Origin: a virus
Length of the DNA stretch: 41,116 nt
Direction: 5' to 3' (one strand)
Virus record (IMG/VR): IMGVR_UViG_3300026130_000010
Span: 1-41,116 of that record
Below, piece after piece: positions 28,101 through 34,960 of this stretch. The position numbers and the translations under genes are program-made. The notes under the pieces were generated by a model. The model saw only the letters and a list, made by a program, of their open reading frames with translations. It did not search any database and was not told the origin of the DNA. Positions within the stretch are counted from its first letter, which is position 1. Each line of letters starts with the position of its first letter.

Positions 28101-28597
28101 ACAGATTTGCTTATAAGAAGTTTCAATCTGCACCTATGCCAGTTCCATTTGAGAATACTAAGATTTATGTAGTTATAGGCATGAATGATAATGCTAAAAT
28201 AAATAACATAGTATTTGAAGAAATATTCTCGCAATCTAAAATTACCAAGACTCCACAATGGATCGCTGATCAAGATAGCTCTATTGATATCGTTTTAAGC
28301 GGTGGTTCTACATTAGATAGATCACCAGCAAACTTCAATAGTAAAGATAGACTATCTGCTGTCACATTTGATAGCTCTACAGATCAGCCACTAAGACCAG
28401 GAGTCGATGTGACAGAATTATTGCTAGTAGCTGGTGAAACAAGAAGATTTGACTTATCAAATATCTTCAACTATGACAGAAAGAAATTGAGTAAAGGTCT
28501 ATTCAATAATAAAGCATATTATGTCGTAGTTCAACCAATAGGCGAAGGCAATACTGGTGGTAAGATTAGTTTAGCATTAACGGTGAAGGAACAATAA
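25151..28597 (+). CDS. Large virion structural protein, second of two tandem paralogues
   Basis: A 1148-residue protein. It shares with its upstream neighbour a TLLGVPRSESQLSLFSDV block (about 113-130), FRYQPGR (344-350), SWYGAVG (469-475), GNDGARWVRIH, SYYIDGGDEGT (about 540) and a C-terminal block with FNYDRKKLS and a final EQ. The order of shared blocks is the same, which indicates duplication and divergence. It lacks the KCxRD repeat unit and has an N-terminal extension of about 100 residues and a different middle (about 620-1000). The gap to the upstream gene is 3 nt. The ribosome site (AGGA) is very close to the ATG, so coupling is likely. It is probably a second adhesin or fibre component. 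No enzyme motif was seen. Confidence 0.75.
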   Translation: MAKQIKIGHDRVPAPITERYVPLYDVFSGTILRDVAGNPVVTPEETILGNFIESQNATPVFISNKTPGEVYQKFERDGDTFIKKVDGEPLLGTADLTIKVREVFPSTTEVSNTLLGVPRSESQLSLFSDVSTYGLDVDNWTYYTFSGALDYPSEWYRRKNKTYGRRGGMEFIEYTEEQALALRGYPVQYTFPFGPSHEGVGRYSENRFRQYKRFIAIGKELYSYFASKGYQQFAENNFVPDYIKFVDQDRNPIASNVVVNVTGEDIENLNSAYDIDYGDDLQLAFDQIEAWTQAYSAIRNQRLLAPITLPDNIVRYILTNSTLIAPGYSTGANYYAMLESVDTFRYQPGRISGMTFGIRVKNDTSNIENVVEWGGCNDTDQYVFQVRGGEFNIIRRSTIPLPESLLKRMGLDSNYQTGPKYADGINQKYQIYETVVQRQFFNGDRLDGNGPSGYNLRFENVTMFKIEYSWYGAVGVNFYAYIPTGNDGARWVRIHTMIIENGLGEPILQNPEFKFRYFISTNNTGSITEPMYVYKYGSSYYIDGGDEGTLRLNASDSVVRDFDTLFNKGALGVMPKGFISNADGEYLPNNLKAYPVELSASTDSSALIQFREIIGSPDGMHFHYSPSLHNGISNKSKKFRLAVTDAGGVTLDYDEFDPTLTNQVLFAEEDKYRKVIADGVHNLYLNPTVGTSSASILRRQGYNLSTQQFPSQIKYSNGDEIVDTAGLSFVAKCSRYDEIIASPTALTSDTFSVNWLNPVARDSDGYNHFADFFIGLTYDQPVSASIQDPNDENNNIQVLRFGAEEEQYDTTSALTDGTVAVYSHYNQNVDLDGYDRYEWDPTYGIRFDIDPRLPRPAGSDSGIISKLVGNITINPIDVVEVVEGGSTPGSTHTLKILAPIQNFREADAGKIDLGVNNAPSGIIIMSAPQQTEENAQTIFLIDVYYDGDITSISGWNNVVQYKTVRLSDDYRISGYEYINGQLEDRFAYKKFQSAPMPVPFENTKIYVVIGMNDNAKINNIVFEEIFSQSKITKTPQWIADQDSSIDIVLSGGSTLDRSPANFNSKDRLSAVTFDSSTDQPLRPGVDVTELLLVAGETRRFDLSNIFNYDRKKLSKGLFNNKAYYVVVQPIGEGNTGGKISLALTVKEQ

Positions 28598-31110
28598 TGG
28601 CTAACTTCTATTTTGGGCTTAATGCAAACAAGAACTTTTCAGAAGTTCAAGATAAGATTAAATCACTAGCTAATCTAGGTCTAGATATTGAAGACTTAGA
28701 TAAGATTCGTGGTATCAGTAACGTTGGCGTAATTGCCGCAGATATTAAGTCTCTAGCCAATCTTCAAGAAGATGCTAGAAGGGCTTTGGGTGCTTTACGT
28801 GCAGACGCAAACATTTGGGATGATATTACACGTGACTTTAAAACTGTTCGTGATATTATCAAAACAAATACAGTCATAGAAGAAGGCCAACTAAAAGCAC
28901 AGGCAGTAAAATATACATTCTATGACTACGGTACAGATACATTAAAAACTGCTGATATTTCTACTTCACGTGTTTCTGCTTGGTCGCAGTTCCCGAATAC
29001 AACTGAAATTTTTTACGGTAGTGACGTTGAAGTTGTACCCGCTCCTGCTGGCGATCCTAATGTGGGTAGAAGTTATATAGAATTCGATCATCTGTTTTTG
29101 AAGTCTGCGCCTACGCCAAAGCGTTTTAAAGCCGAAGTTCCGACTCATACTATAGATATCGAAATAAATGGTTCTATAAAGAAAGCATATGCAATGCAAG
29201 GCATCCCTCTTGTATTCAACGGCTTCTTTAAGACTGTTAGCACGTATGTAGAAATTGACGAAACAGTTAGCCCAAGTATTCCTCCCACATATCTTGTACG
29301 AGGCGTTGATGAAGAAGATGAAGATATTCGTGAAGATCAACCACTAACGTCTAGCTTACGTTTTTATGATTATCGCTATCGTGAAAAAGATATAGAATTG
29401 TATTACAGACCAGATGGGTTCAAGAGAATCGATATTGGTTATGCAAATCTAAGCGAGTTTCCGAATACTGTACTTTCTAATTTGCAGCATCTAGGTATTG
29501 CGTTTAATGATTTTCGTGAAATACCAGACTTTGCTACGCTTGCACCTAATTTGAAAAAACTATATCTAAATGGTAACGATTTAAATCGTGGTACTTTAAA
29601 TTCTGCACAGCAAGTATTGAGACTACCTTCTTCGTTGACTCACTTGAACATTACTGGTACATTTACAGATAATCAAAATCTAGATTTGACACATTTAACA
29701 AATCTGCAATATTTGTACTTTTCAGAATATGCTTCACGTTATATTAGAAGACGTATTGTAAGTCCAATTAGTCCTGCTATTGCACCAAGCATTATTCACT
29801 ATGACGTATATAATCAAGGGCATAGTAGACTACATACAACTGTTTGTGATGCCCCATTGTTAGAAGACATTACAATATACTGGAATAATATCACTAGAGA
29901 TAATTTGGATAGACCTATTGTTATGAAATCCGCACTAGGTTCTGGTGAAACTCATACTAGAGGCGCAAGTGATGTTGTGACTGGCACTGGCTCACTAAGA
30001 TACTGGAGATCAGCAAGTAACTCACACAACATATTATCAGTTAAAGGTAATGGTGGCATAGTCTATTATCAGCACTCGTATAGTCGTGGTCTAGTTAGTG
30101 ATGCGTATAACAATAATGAGTTTGGTGATAAATTTAATGGGTGCAATAAGCTAGCTACTATAAGCTTCTATGCTACAGATATTCGTGGTAACGTTGGTAC
30201 AGCTATCTCGGCTCTACCTGCAATAAGCTGGTTCGATGTTAGATTTTCGATAATGCACGGTAAGCTTACTGGCTCTTCTACTGTTGGCTCAGAGTCTTTG
30301 CGTAGTTTCTTGGTTGCTGGTGGCTACTTTGGTCGTGAGTCTGTTGGTGGTGCAGAAATTCCATACACTCAGAAAACTATTCAAGTGGAAACTCCACCTG
30401 GCTCTGGTATTTTTGAAGATCAGCTAGTAGACACTGATTATCAATTCTTTGATGAAACTTCTGGTCGCATCTTTGAGCGTTGCGCTGGATTTCAGGATCT
30501 ATATGCATACAGCACTAGAAGCATTAAAGGTACTTTGCCAGATTTGTCACGTAACTATAGTACAAGAGTTGTATATGTCCCATATACTAATTTGAACACT
30601 GGGTTAGAGTACTTAACTGCACTACCTTCTATGTATTATCTGAACATCGATAACTGTAAGTTTACATCGATGCCAAAATTTACGTCTAATGCATTAACAT
30701 ATTTCTATGCACAAACTAATTTATTCTCAGGCATTCTTCCAGAGTTTGATACACCAAGCTTAAGATACTTTTATGCCTACAACAACTCATTCAGTGGTGC
30801 AATACCTAACTTTGGTCAATGTACTAGACTGGAGCGATTACTGCTAAATAATAATAGCTTTGAAGGTTACACTCCTGGTGCATTGTCTATTAACACTAGA
30901 CTAAATCGCTTAGATTTATCTAACAATAATTTGACACGTTCTTCTATTGTTACATTGATTGATGATCTAGAAGCTAATTACAATGCAAATACTCGCAGTG
31001 GAGTGGCTGTGATTCTAACTGGTAACGGTGTTACTGCTGGTGATCTACCAGAAGCAACTGTCACAAAAATCTCGAATCTAATTAATAACGGCTGGAGCGT
31101 TTCAATCTAA
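28597..31110 (+). CDS. Leucine-rich-repeat virion adhesin-like protein
   Basis: An 837-residue protein starting at a TAATG overlap with AAGGA upstream. The N-terminus (FGLNANKNFSEVQDKIKSL, about 5-25) resembles docking segments of other adhesins here. Leucine-rich repeats are visible in two blocks. The first, about 290-385, has LQHLGIAFNDFREIPDF and NLKKLYLNGNDLN. The second, about 655-790, has LPSMYYLNIDNCKFTSMPKF, LRYFYAYNNSFSGAIPNF, LERLLLNNNSFEGYTPG and LNRLDLSNNNLT. The second block uses the FxGxIP form best known from plant and some bacterial LRRs. LRRs form curved binding surfaces, so host-surface recognition is a reasonable inference. No signal peptide or catalytic motif was seen. The C-terminus ends NNGWSVSI. 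LRR structure is supported by sequence; the receptor is unknown. Confidence 0.8.
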   Translation: MANFYFGLNANKNFSEVQDKIKSLANLGLDIEDLDKIRGISNVGVIAADIKSLANLQEDARRALGALRADANIWDDITRDFKTVRDIIKTNTVIEEGQLKAQAVKYTFYDYGTDTLKTADISTSRVSAWSQFPNTTEIFYGSDVEVVPAPAGDPNVGRSYIEFDHLFLKSAPTPKRFKAEVPTHTIDIEINGSIKKAYAMQGIPLVFNGFFKTVSTYVEIDETVSPSIPPTYLVRGVDEEDEDIREDQPLTSSLRFYDYRYREKDIELYYRPDGFKRIDIGYANLSEFPNTVLSNLQHLGIAFNDFREIPDFATLAPNLKKLYLNGNDLNRGTLNSAQQVLRLPSSLTHLNITGTFTDNQNLDLTHLTNLQYLYFSEYASRYIRRRIVSPISPAIAPSIIHYDVYNQGHSRLHTTVCDAPLLEDITIYWNNITRDNLDRPIVMKSALGSGETHTRGASDVVTGTGSLRYWRSASNSHNILSVKGNGGIVYYQHSYSRGLVSDAYNNNEFGDKFNGCNKLATISFYATDIRGNVGTAISALPAISWFDVRFSIMHGKLTGSSTVGSESLRSFLVAGGYFGRESVGGAEIPYTQKTIQVETPPGSGIFEDQLVDTDYQFFDETSGRIFERCAGFQDLYAYSTRSIKGTLPDLSRNYSTRVVYVPYTNLNTGLEYLTALPSMYYLNIDNCKFTSMPKFTSNALTYFYAQTNLFSGILPEFDTPSLRYFYAYNNSFSGAIPNFGQCTRLERLLLNNNSFEGYTPGALSINTRLNRLDLSNNNLTRSSIVTLIDDLEANYNANTRSGVAVILTGNGVTAGDLPEATVTKISNLINNGWSVSI

Positions 31111-32039
31111 TGGCACGTGGTTTTTTACAAGAGCTTAATCTAAAAGAAAGCGATACGTTTGATAAAGACGCAAAAGCGATTAACACGCTTGCTGGTGAAC
31201 CTATCGCAGAAGACTTATTGCGCTATGTAGGCAACTTGCGTAATATTAGTAGTATCACTAACTACACAATAGACGGTGACACTATCACTACTATTGAAGA
31301 CTTGCCATTTGCAAATGGTAACTTTATATTCTATAATTCTGATGTATACTACGTTTTTGATTCTGATGTTGATAGTAAGTTTAGACTAAAAGATTTAGAC
31401 GGTGTTCCTTTTTCAGAAACAGATAATAGCGTACCACTAGTACGTGCCGATGCAGTATTTACAGAAAATACATCTTTACTCAGACCAGTACGTGTCGTAG
31501 AAACAAGAACTAATGACGGCATAACTAACGATGAAGATAGATCGGATAGTATTTGGGAAGAAGAACAAGAGCGTACACTTGAAGGATTGATTGACGATAT
31601 CGAATTTGGTGTAGCTAATTTCAAATACAAAAAGCGAAACACATTTGTAAGTTTTGATGATATCAACACAAATAGAGTTATCAAACTTGATGGTTCGCTA
31701 ATGATTACGAACCCAAGTACAGTACCAACAACGTCGGATGCTGGACCAGGTCTGTTCATTACAGATGGTATTACAACTCTACGTGCATTCAGTGATAACT
31801 CGAATCCATGGGATCCAGAAGCTGGTCAATCGCCAACAGTAGCAAACACCATATCAATAAAACCTGCACTTACTGCAAGCGCAGTAAATACTATTGTATT
31901 GACTGATCCACTTATCACAATGGATCCTACTGATATTATTACAGCTAGTGGTGATATAACTGACCCGTCAACTGGTTGGACTCATAAAATCGAAGTTACA
32001 GTTAACGGGTCACCTTATTATTTACTATTTAAGCAATAG
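31110..32039 (+). CDS. Small fibre-like protein with adhesin-type C-terminal motif
   Basis: A 309-residue protein. The N-terminus (GFLQELNLKESDTFDKDAKA then a INTLAGEPI segment) has the pattern of a docking segment. The middle is acidic (about 130-155). The C-terminus reads HKIEVTVNGSPYYLLFKQ, the type of short strand pair that ends many marine phage fibre proteins. The gene starts in a TAATG overlap with the LRR gene, which suggests both are made together. Its last 15 nt overlap the convergent gene on the opposite strand. Its similar C-terminal motif to that gene (SGSDTYQLLLK) suggests both belong to one adhesin class. Function is inferred from motif and context. Confidence 0.7.
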   Translation: MARGFLQELNLKESDTFDKDAKAINTLAGEPIAEDLLRYVGNLRNISSITNYTIDGDTITTIEDLPFANGNFIFYNSDVYYVFDSDVDSKFRLKDLDGVPFSETDNSVPLVRADAVFTENTSLLRPVRVVETRTNDGITNDEDRSDSIWEEEQERTLEGLIDDIEFGVANFKYKKRNTFVSFDDINTNRVIKLDGSLMITNPSTVPTTSDAGPGLFITDGITTLRAFSDNSNPWDPEAGQSPTVANTISIKPALTASAVNTIVLTDPLITMDPTDIITASGDITDPSTGWTHKIEVTVNGSPYYLLFKQ

Positions 32040-32046
32040 TTGATAA
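32018..32046. other. Interrupted palindrome at overlapping convergent stops
   Basis: TTAT-NN-ACTATT-5 nt-AATAGT-NN-ATAA is centred on base 32032. Both convergent genes end within it: TAG on the + strand (32037-32039) and TAG on the - strand (complement of CTA at 32025-32027). It could be a weak bidirectional terminator, or a short inverted repeat left by an inversion. It has few G-C pairs, so terminator strength is doubtful. Confidence 0.4.
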
Positions 32047-34322
32047 GTGTCAGATCCACTATAAACTTTCAAAACTTCTGTATATGTTGTGCTAGACTCT
32101 TGATTAACAGTCATACCATTTAATGTTAGGTTGTTAGCCTTTAGATCAGAAGTTTTGAGTTTATAGTTTCCACTAGCATCTGTTGCTAGACCACTTAATG
32201 TACCAACAAATGGTGGAGCAGTGTTAGGTGGAATAGTACAAACTTCATAATCTGTTCCAGCTTCATACTTGTCAGAAGGGATAACAGTAACAGCAAAACC
32301 TTGACTTAAGTTTGCAGTTAAAGCACTACTCAATGTCAATGTATTACCAGATACAGTCACAGTCGCACCTGCAGGTATGATTCCACTGAACTGTACATAG
32401 TCACCGTTTGCTACATTTGAAGCATCTAGTACAGTAAATGTATTTGCACCTGAGTTAGCAGTTGCAGCAACTTCTACATAACTTACCCTCTCACACTTAG
32501 CCGCATTTGTAGTATCTTCAAGCGCTCTTCTTGCATATACCAGAACTAGCGAGTCTGGCCCTGAACTTATGCTTGCTGCACGTCCGTTGAAGTTAGAGTA
32601 TGTTGTAACTAATTGACCAGGTTGAGCGCCATTTACAGTAACTTCAGTGAGTCTTGCAAAGTCAGTACCATTGTTTTGAGTACAGACAAACATATCTGGC
32701 TTTACTCTAGTTATATCATTATAATGTGCAGGTGGTGGTACCTCGAATCCATTTGCATTAAATACTAAACTTGTTCCTAATGATGACGTAAAATTATAGA
32801 TTCCAATTAATCCGTAAGCCTTAACTAGCTTAACTGAGGAGTATGATGCAGTATTCGTGAAAGTATTTGTGTACGCATACTGTGTACCCTCTAGTTGTGC
32901 AATTTGAAGAACGTATATATCACCGCTTACGTTAAATACTAGAAAGTCACCAATCTCAGCATTAGTGAAGTCACCTTCTAACTTATACGGACCTTTTCGT
33001 GTCACTGTACCAATATCATAGTGAACATCGTCAACAGCAACGTTAAGTTGAGGTGGGTTTTGTGCTGGTGGTACAAAAGAAGACCACAAATCAAGACGAA
33101 TTGATTCGCTACTGACCATATTCTTTTGCTGCATCAAAGGCGCAGTATTTCTTAGAGCACCTTTATAGAATTGCTCAAAGCTTTCATCTGCGACACCATC
33201 TAGTGACAAAATATCATTTGGTCTAGTATACGACTCATAGAAGTTTGCGTAGTGAGTGTATGAACCAGAAGATGAAGCAAAGCGAATATATTTTCTAGAA
33301 AAAGCATTAGTTACTGGAAACTTTACAGCATTGAAACAGTTTGTAGATGTAGTTGATGGATCAGGCCACCAAACTGTGAAGCGAACTTTTAATTTATCAC
33401 CTACCGCAGTAGATGGTAGATAGCATCTTCCAGTAGTCTCTTCATTACCGAAATCGTACTCGAATACAAGAGTGTTTGTATTAATAACGAAGTCAACGGA
33501 TGTACTTAATGTTACCGTTGTGGAAGTTTCTCCTATTTCAATATCAGTAATTGTGATATTATCGTTAAATACGTCTACTGTATTAAGCGTTACAAGACGA
33601 TCACCAACCGCTAATGATATGTTGTCTATTACAGGTAGCGTAAATGTTGATTCTGTTACAGCCGCAGTTTTCTCTGTAGTTGTAGATCGTGAAACTGCTA
33701 GTCTGCTACCAACAGTGGTAAACCCATATGGATTGCTATCACCATCATGCTGATAAGTGTTATACTCTATCAAATAGAATCCAGATGTTACTATGCTAAG
33801 CGTTGTCGTGTTTGTGACATACCCTTCCCATTGAATCATACCATATTGATTAGGTAAAAATGGATGAAGCTTAGTATCAAAGAAAAAGTAACCATCATCC
33901 CAGAAATTCAACTCTTGAAAATCATATTGACCAGTAAATAGTTGATCGCCTTTTATAGAAGATGAACTAAAGTCAGATATCACTTTTGAGCCTTGAATGA
34001 ACTTTGCGGGTAGACCTTGGCCGCCACGGGCGAAGGCTGGATTACCACTAAATACTCTATAATTATTGATGTGATCCTGAATAGTAACAATCACTGGAAC
34101 TGGGTTAAAATCAGAGTCTTTAATAGCTATACCGCCTAGATTGTAGATATCTTCTAACTCAACCGAAGTGTTTTTTAGACCATCGATAGCTGACTTTACA
34201 TCTCGCCCATTAAAGTTACCTGACAAGTTGTTTAGCAAATTGTCAAGCGCAAGCGATTTGTTATCTAAGTCAGATAGATTTTTATCTTGTCTGAGGCCAA
34301 TTTTTTGATATTTTCTAAGCAT
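32025..34322 (-). CDS. Virion structural/adhesin protein on the opposite strand
   Basis: This is the only clear - strand gene, 765 residues. The N-terminus (YQKIGLRQDKNLSDLDNKSL, about 5-24) resembles a docking segment seen in structural proteins of marine T4-like phages. The next part (about 55-165) has FARGGQGLPAKFI and a FWDDGYFFFDTKL segment. A C-terminal part has a TFTVLDASNVANGDYVQFSG repeat and ends in SGSDTYQLLLK, similar to the end of the convergent gene. The ATG is preceded by GGAG at 5 nt. A TATAAATA box on the - strand (34365-34358) lies 35 nt upstream, so it has its own late promoter. It is probably a fibre or adhesin. The inverted orientation is unusual for this cluster. Confidence 0.75.
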   Translation of the reverse strand: MLRKYQKIGLRQDKNLSDLDNKSLALDNLLNNLSGNFNGRDVKSAIDGLKNTSVELEDIYNLGGIAIKDSDFNPVPVIVTIQDHINNYRVFSGNPAFARGGQGLPAKFIQGSKVISDFSSSSIKGDQLFTGQYDFQELNFWDDGYFFFDTKLHPFLPNQYGMIQWEGYVTNTTTLSIVTSGFYLIEYNTYQHDGDSNPYGFTTVGSRLAVSRSTTTEKTAAVTESTFTLPVIDNISLAVGDRLVTLNTVDVFNDNITITDIEIGETSTTVTLSTSVDFVINTNTLVFEYDFGNEETTGRCYLPSTAVGDKLKVRFTVWWPDPSTTSTNCFNAVKFPVTNAFSRKYIRFASSSGSYTHYANFYESYTRPNDILSLDGVADESFEQFYKGALRNTAPLMQQKNMVSSESIRLDLWSSFVPPAQNPPQLNVAVDDVHYDIGTVTRKGPYKLEGDFTNAEIGDFLVFNVSGDIYVLQIAQLEGTQYAYTNTFTNTASYSSVKLVKAYGLIGIYNFTSSLGTSLVFNANGFEVPPPAHYNDITRVKPDMFVCTQNNGTDFARLTEVTVNGAQPGQLVTTYSNFNGRAASISSGPDSLVLVYARRALEDTTNAAKCERVSYVEVAATANSGANTFTVLDASNVANGDYVQFSGIIPAGATVTVSGNTLTLSSALTANLSQGFAVTVIPSDKYEAGTDYEVCTIPPNTAPPFVGTLSGLATDASGNYKLKTSDLKANNLTLNGMTVNQESSTTYTEVLKVYSGSDTYQLLLK

Positions 34323-34357
34323 GAGACTCCGCCATGTTAATGAAATGTCGTTTACTG

Positions 34358-34371
34358 TATTTATATAAATA
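34358..34371. promoter_or_regulatory. Bidirectional T4-type late promoter in a perfect palindrome
   Basis: TATTTATATAAATA is a perfect 14-bp palindrome containing TATAAATA on the + strand (34364-34371) and on the - strand (34365-34358). It lies in the only divergent intergenic gap. The boxes are 33 nt before the GTG of the + gene and 35 nt before the ATG of the - gene, each with a GGAG-type ribosome site. Late polymerase could start in either direction, but the overlapping boxes should not be used at the same moment. Confidence 0.8.
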
Positions 34372-34404
34372 TGTTAGAGATTGAATAGTAACTGGAGAAG
34401 CAAA

Positions 34405-34743
34405 GTGGCAATCAAAGCAAACATCGTAATCGATCAAGGTACTGACTTTTCTTCAGTGATTGATGTGACTGATGATCAAGATCGTCCATTTGATTTGACA
34501 GATTATGTCGCTAGTTCACAGATGCGTAAGAATTATGCATCTTCAACTGCGGTGACATTCAATACTAGCGTTAACGAAGCTAGTGGTCAAATCTATTTAG
34601 AGCTTGATAAATCTACGACTAGTCAACTTGAACCTGGTCGTTATCTTTATGATGTTGAAATCACTGCCGCACTAGGTAACGGATCGACTATACGTGTTGT
34701 CGAGGGCATTGTAACTGTAACACCTGGAATGACGAGAGTGTAG
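34405..34743 (+). CDS. Small conserved structural protein, BppU/Ig-like fold candidate
   Basis: A 112-residue protein. The GTG start at 34405 is chosen over the in-frame TTG at 34381 because GGAGAA lies 5 nt upstream of the GTG and the TTG has no good site. The start then gives MAIKANIVIDQGTDF, closely like the start of the next gene. The sequence is a beta-sandwich pattern: NIVIDQGTDFSSVIDVTD, then FDLTDYVASSQMRKNY, a QIYLELDKSTTSQLEPGRYL strand and RVVEGIVTVTPG. This resembles the N-terminal domain of BppU-type baseplate proteins and similar small proteins of marine T4-like phages. It lies first in the operon driven by the + side of the bidirectional promoter. The next gene begins 1 nt after its stop. 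Confidence 0.65.
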   Translation: MAIKANIVIDQGTDFSSVIDVTDDQDRPFDLTDYVASSQMRKNYASSTAVTFNTSVNEASGQIYLELDKSTTSQLEPGRYLYDVEITAALGNGSTIRVVEGIVTVTPGMTRV

Positions 34744-34744
34744 C

Positions 34745-34960
34745 ATGGCGATCAAAGCAAAGATAACACCGCAAAATAAAATTAAAGTAACAAATTATCA
34801 AACTAATGCTTCTAAGATTAGGCTGAATGATCTAATGGACGTAAGTCGTGAAACAGCGTCAGACGGATCACTTTTAATATACAATGGACTTACTGAGGTG
34901 TGGGAGCCAAGAAGTGTTGTAGAGAACGAGAATACTGAGATCAATGGAGGAGAGTTCTGA
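34745..34960 (+). CDS. Small conserved phage protein, unknown function
   Basis: A 71-residue acidic protein. It starts MAIKAKITPQNKIKVTN, sharing its first residues with the preceding protein, followed by IRLNDLMDVS and DGSLLIYNGLTEVWEPRSVV. The motif GSLLIYNGLTEVWEPR is similar to small linker or neck-of-fibre modules in marine phage adhesins, where a DG..L.YN...W pattern is common. The gene overlaps the next by one base (TGATG), with a strong GGAGGAGAG ribosome site for that next gene inside its end. It may be a fibre accessory or linker. No firm function. Confidence 0.65.
   Translation: MAIKAKITPQNKIKVTNYQTNASKIRLNDLMDVSRETASDGSLLIYNGLTEVWEPRSVVENENTEINGGEF

Noticed and set aside
34381-34404. 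TTG start adding eight residues to the gene at 34405
   Set aside because: No ribosome site before the TTG. GGAGAA sits 5 nt before the GTG at 34405, and the resulting MAIKANI start parallels MAIKAKI of the next gene.
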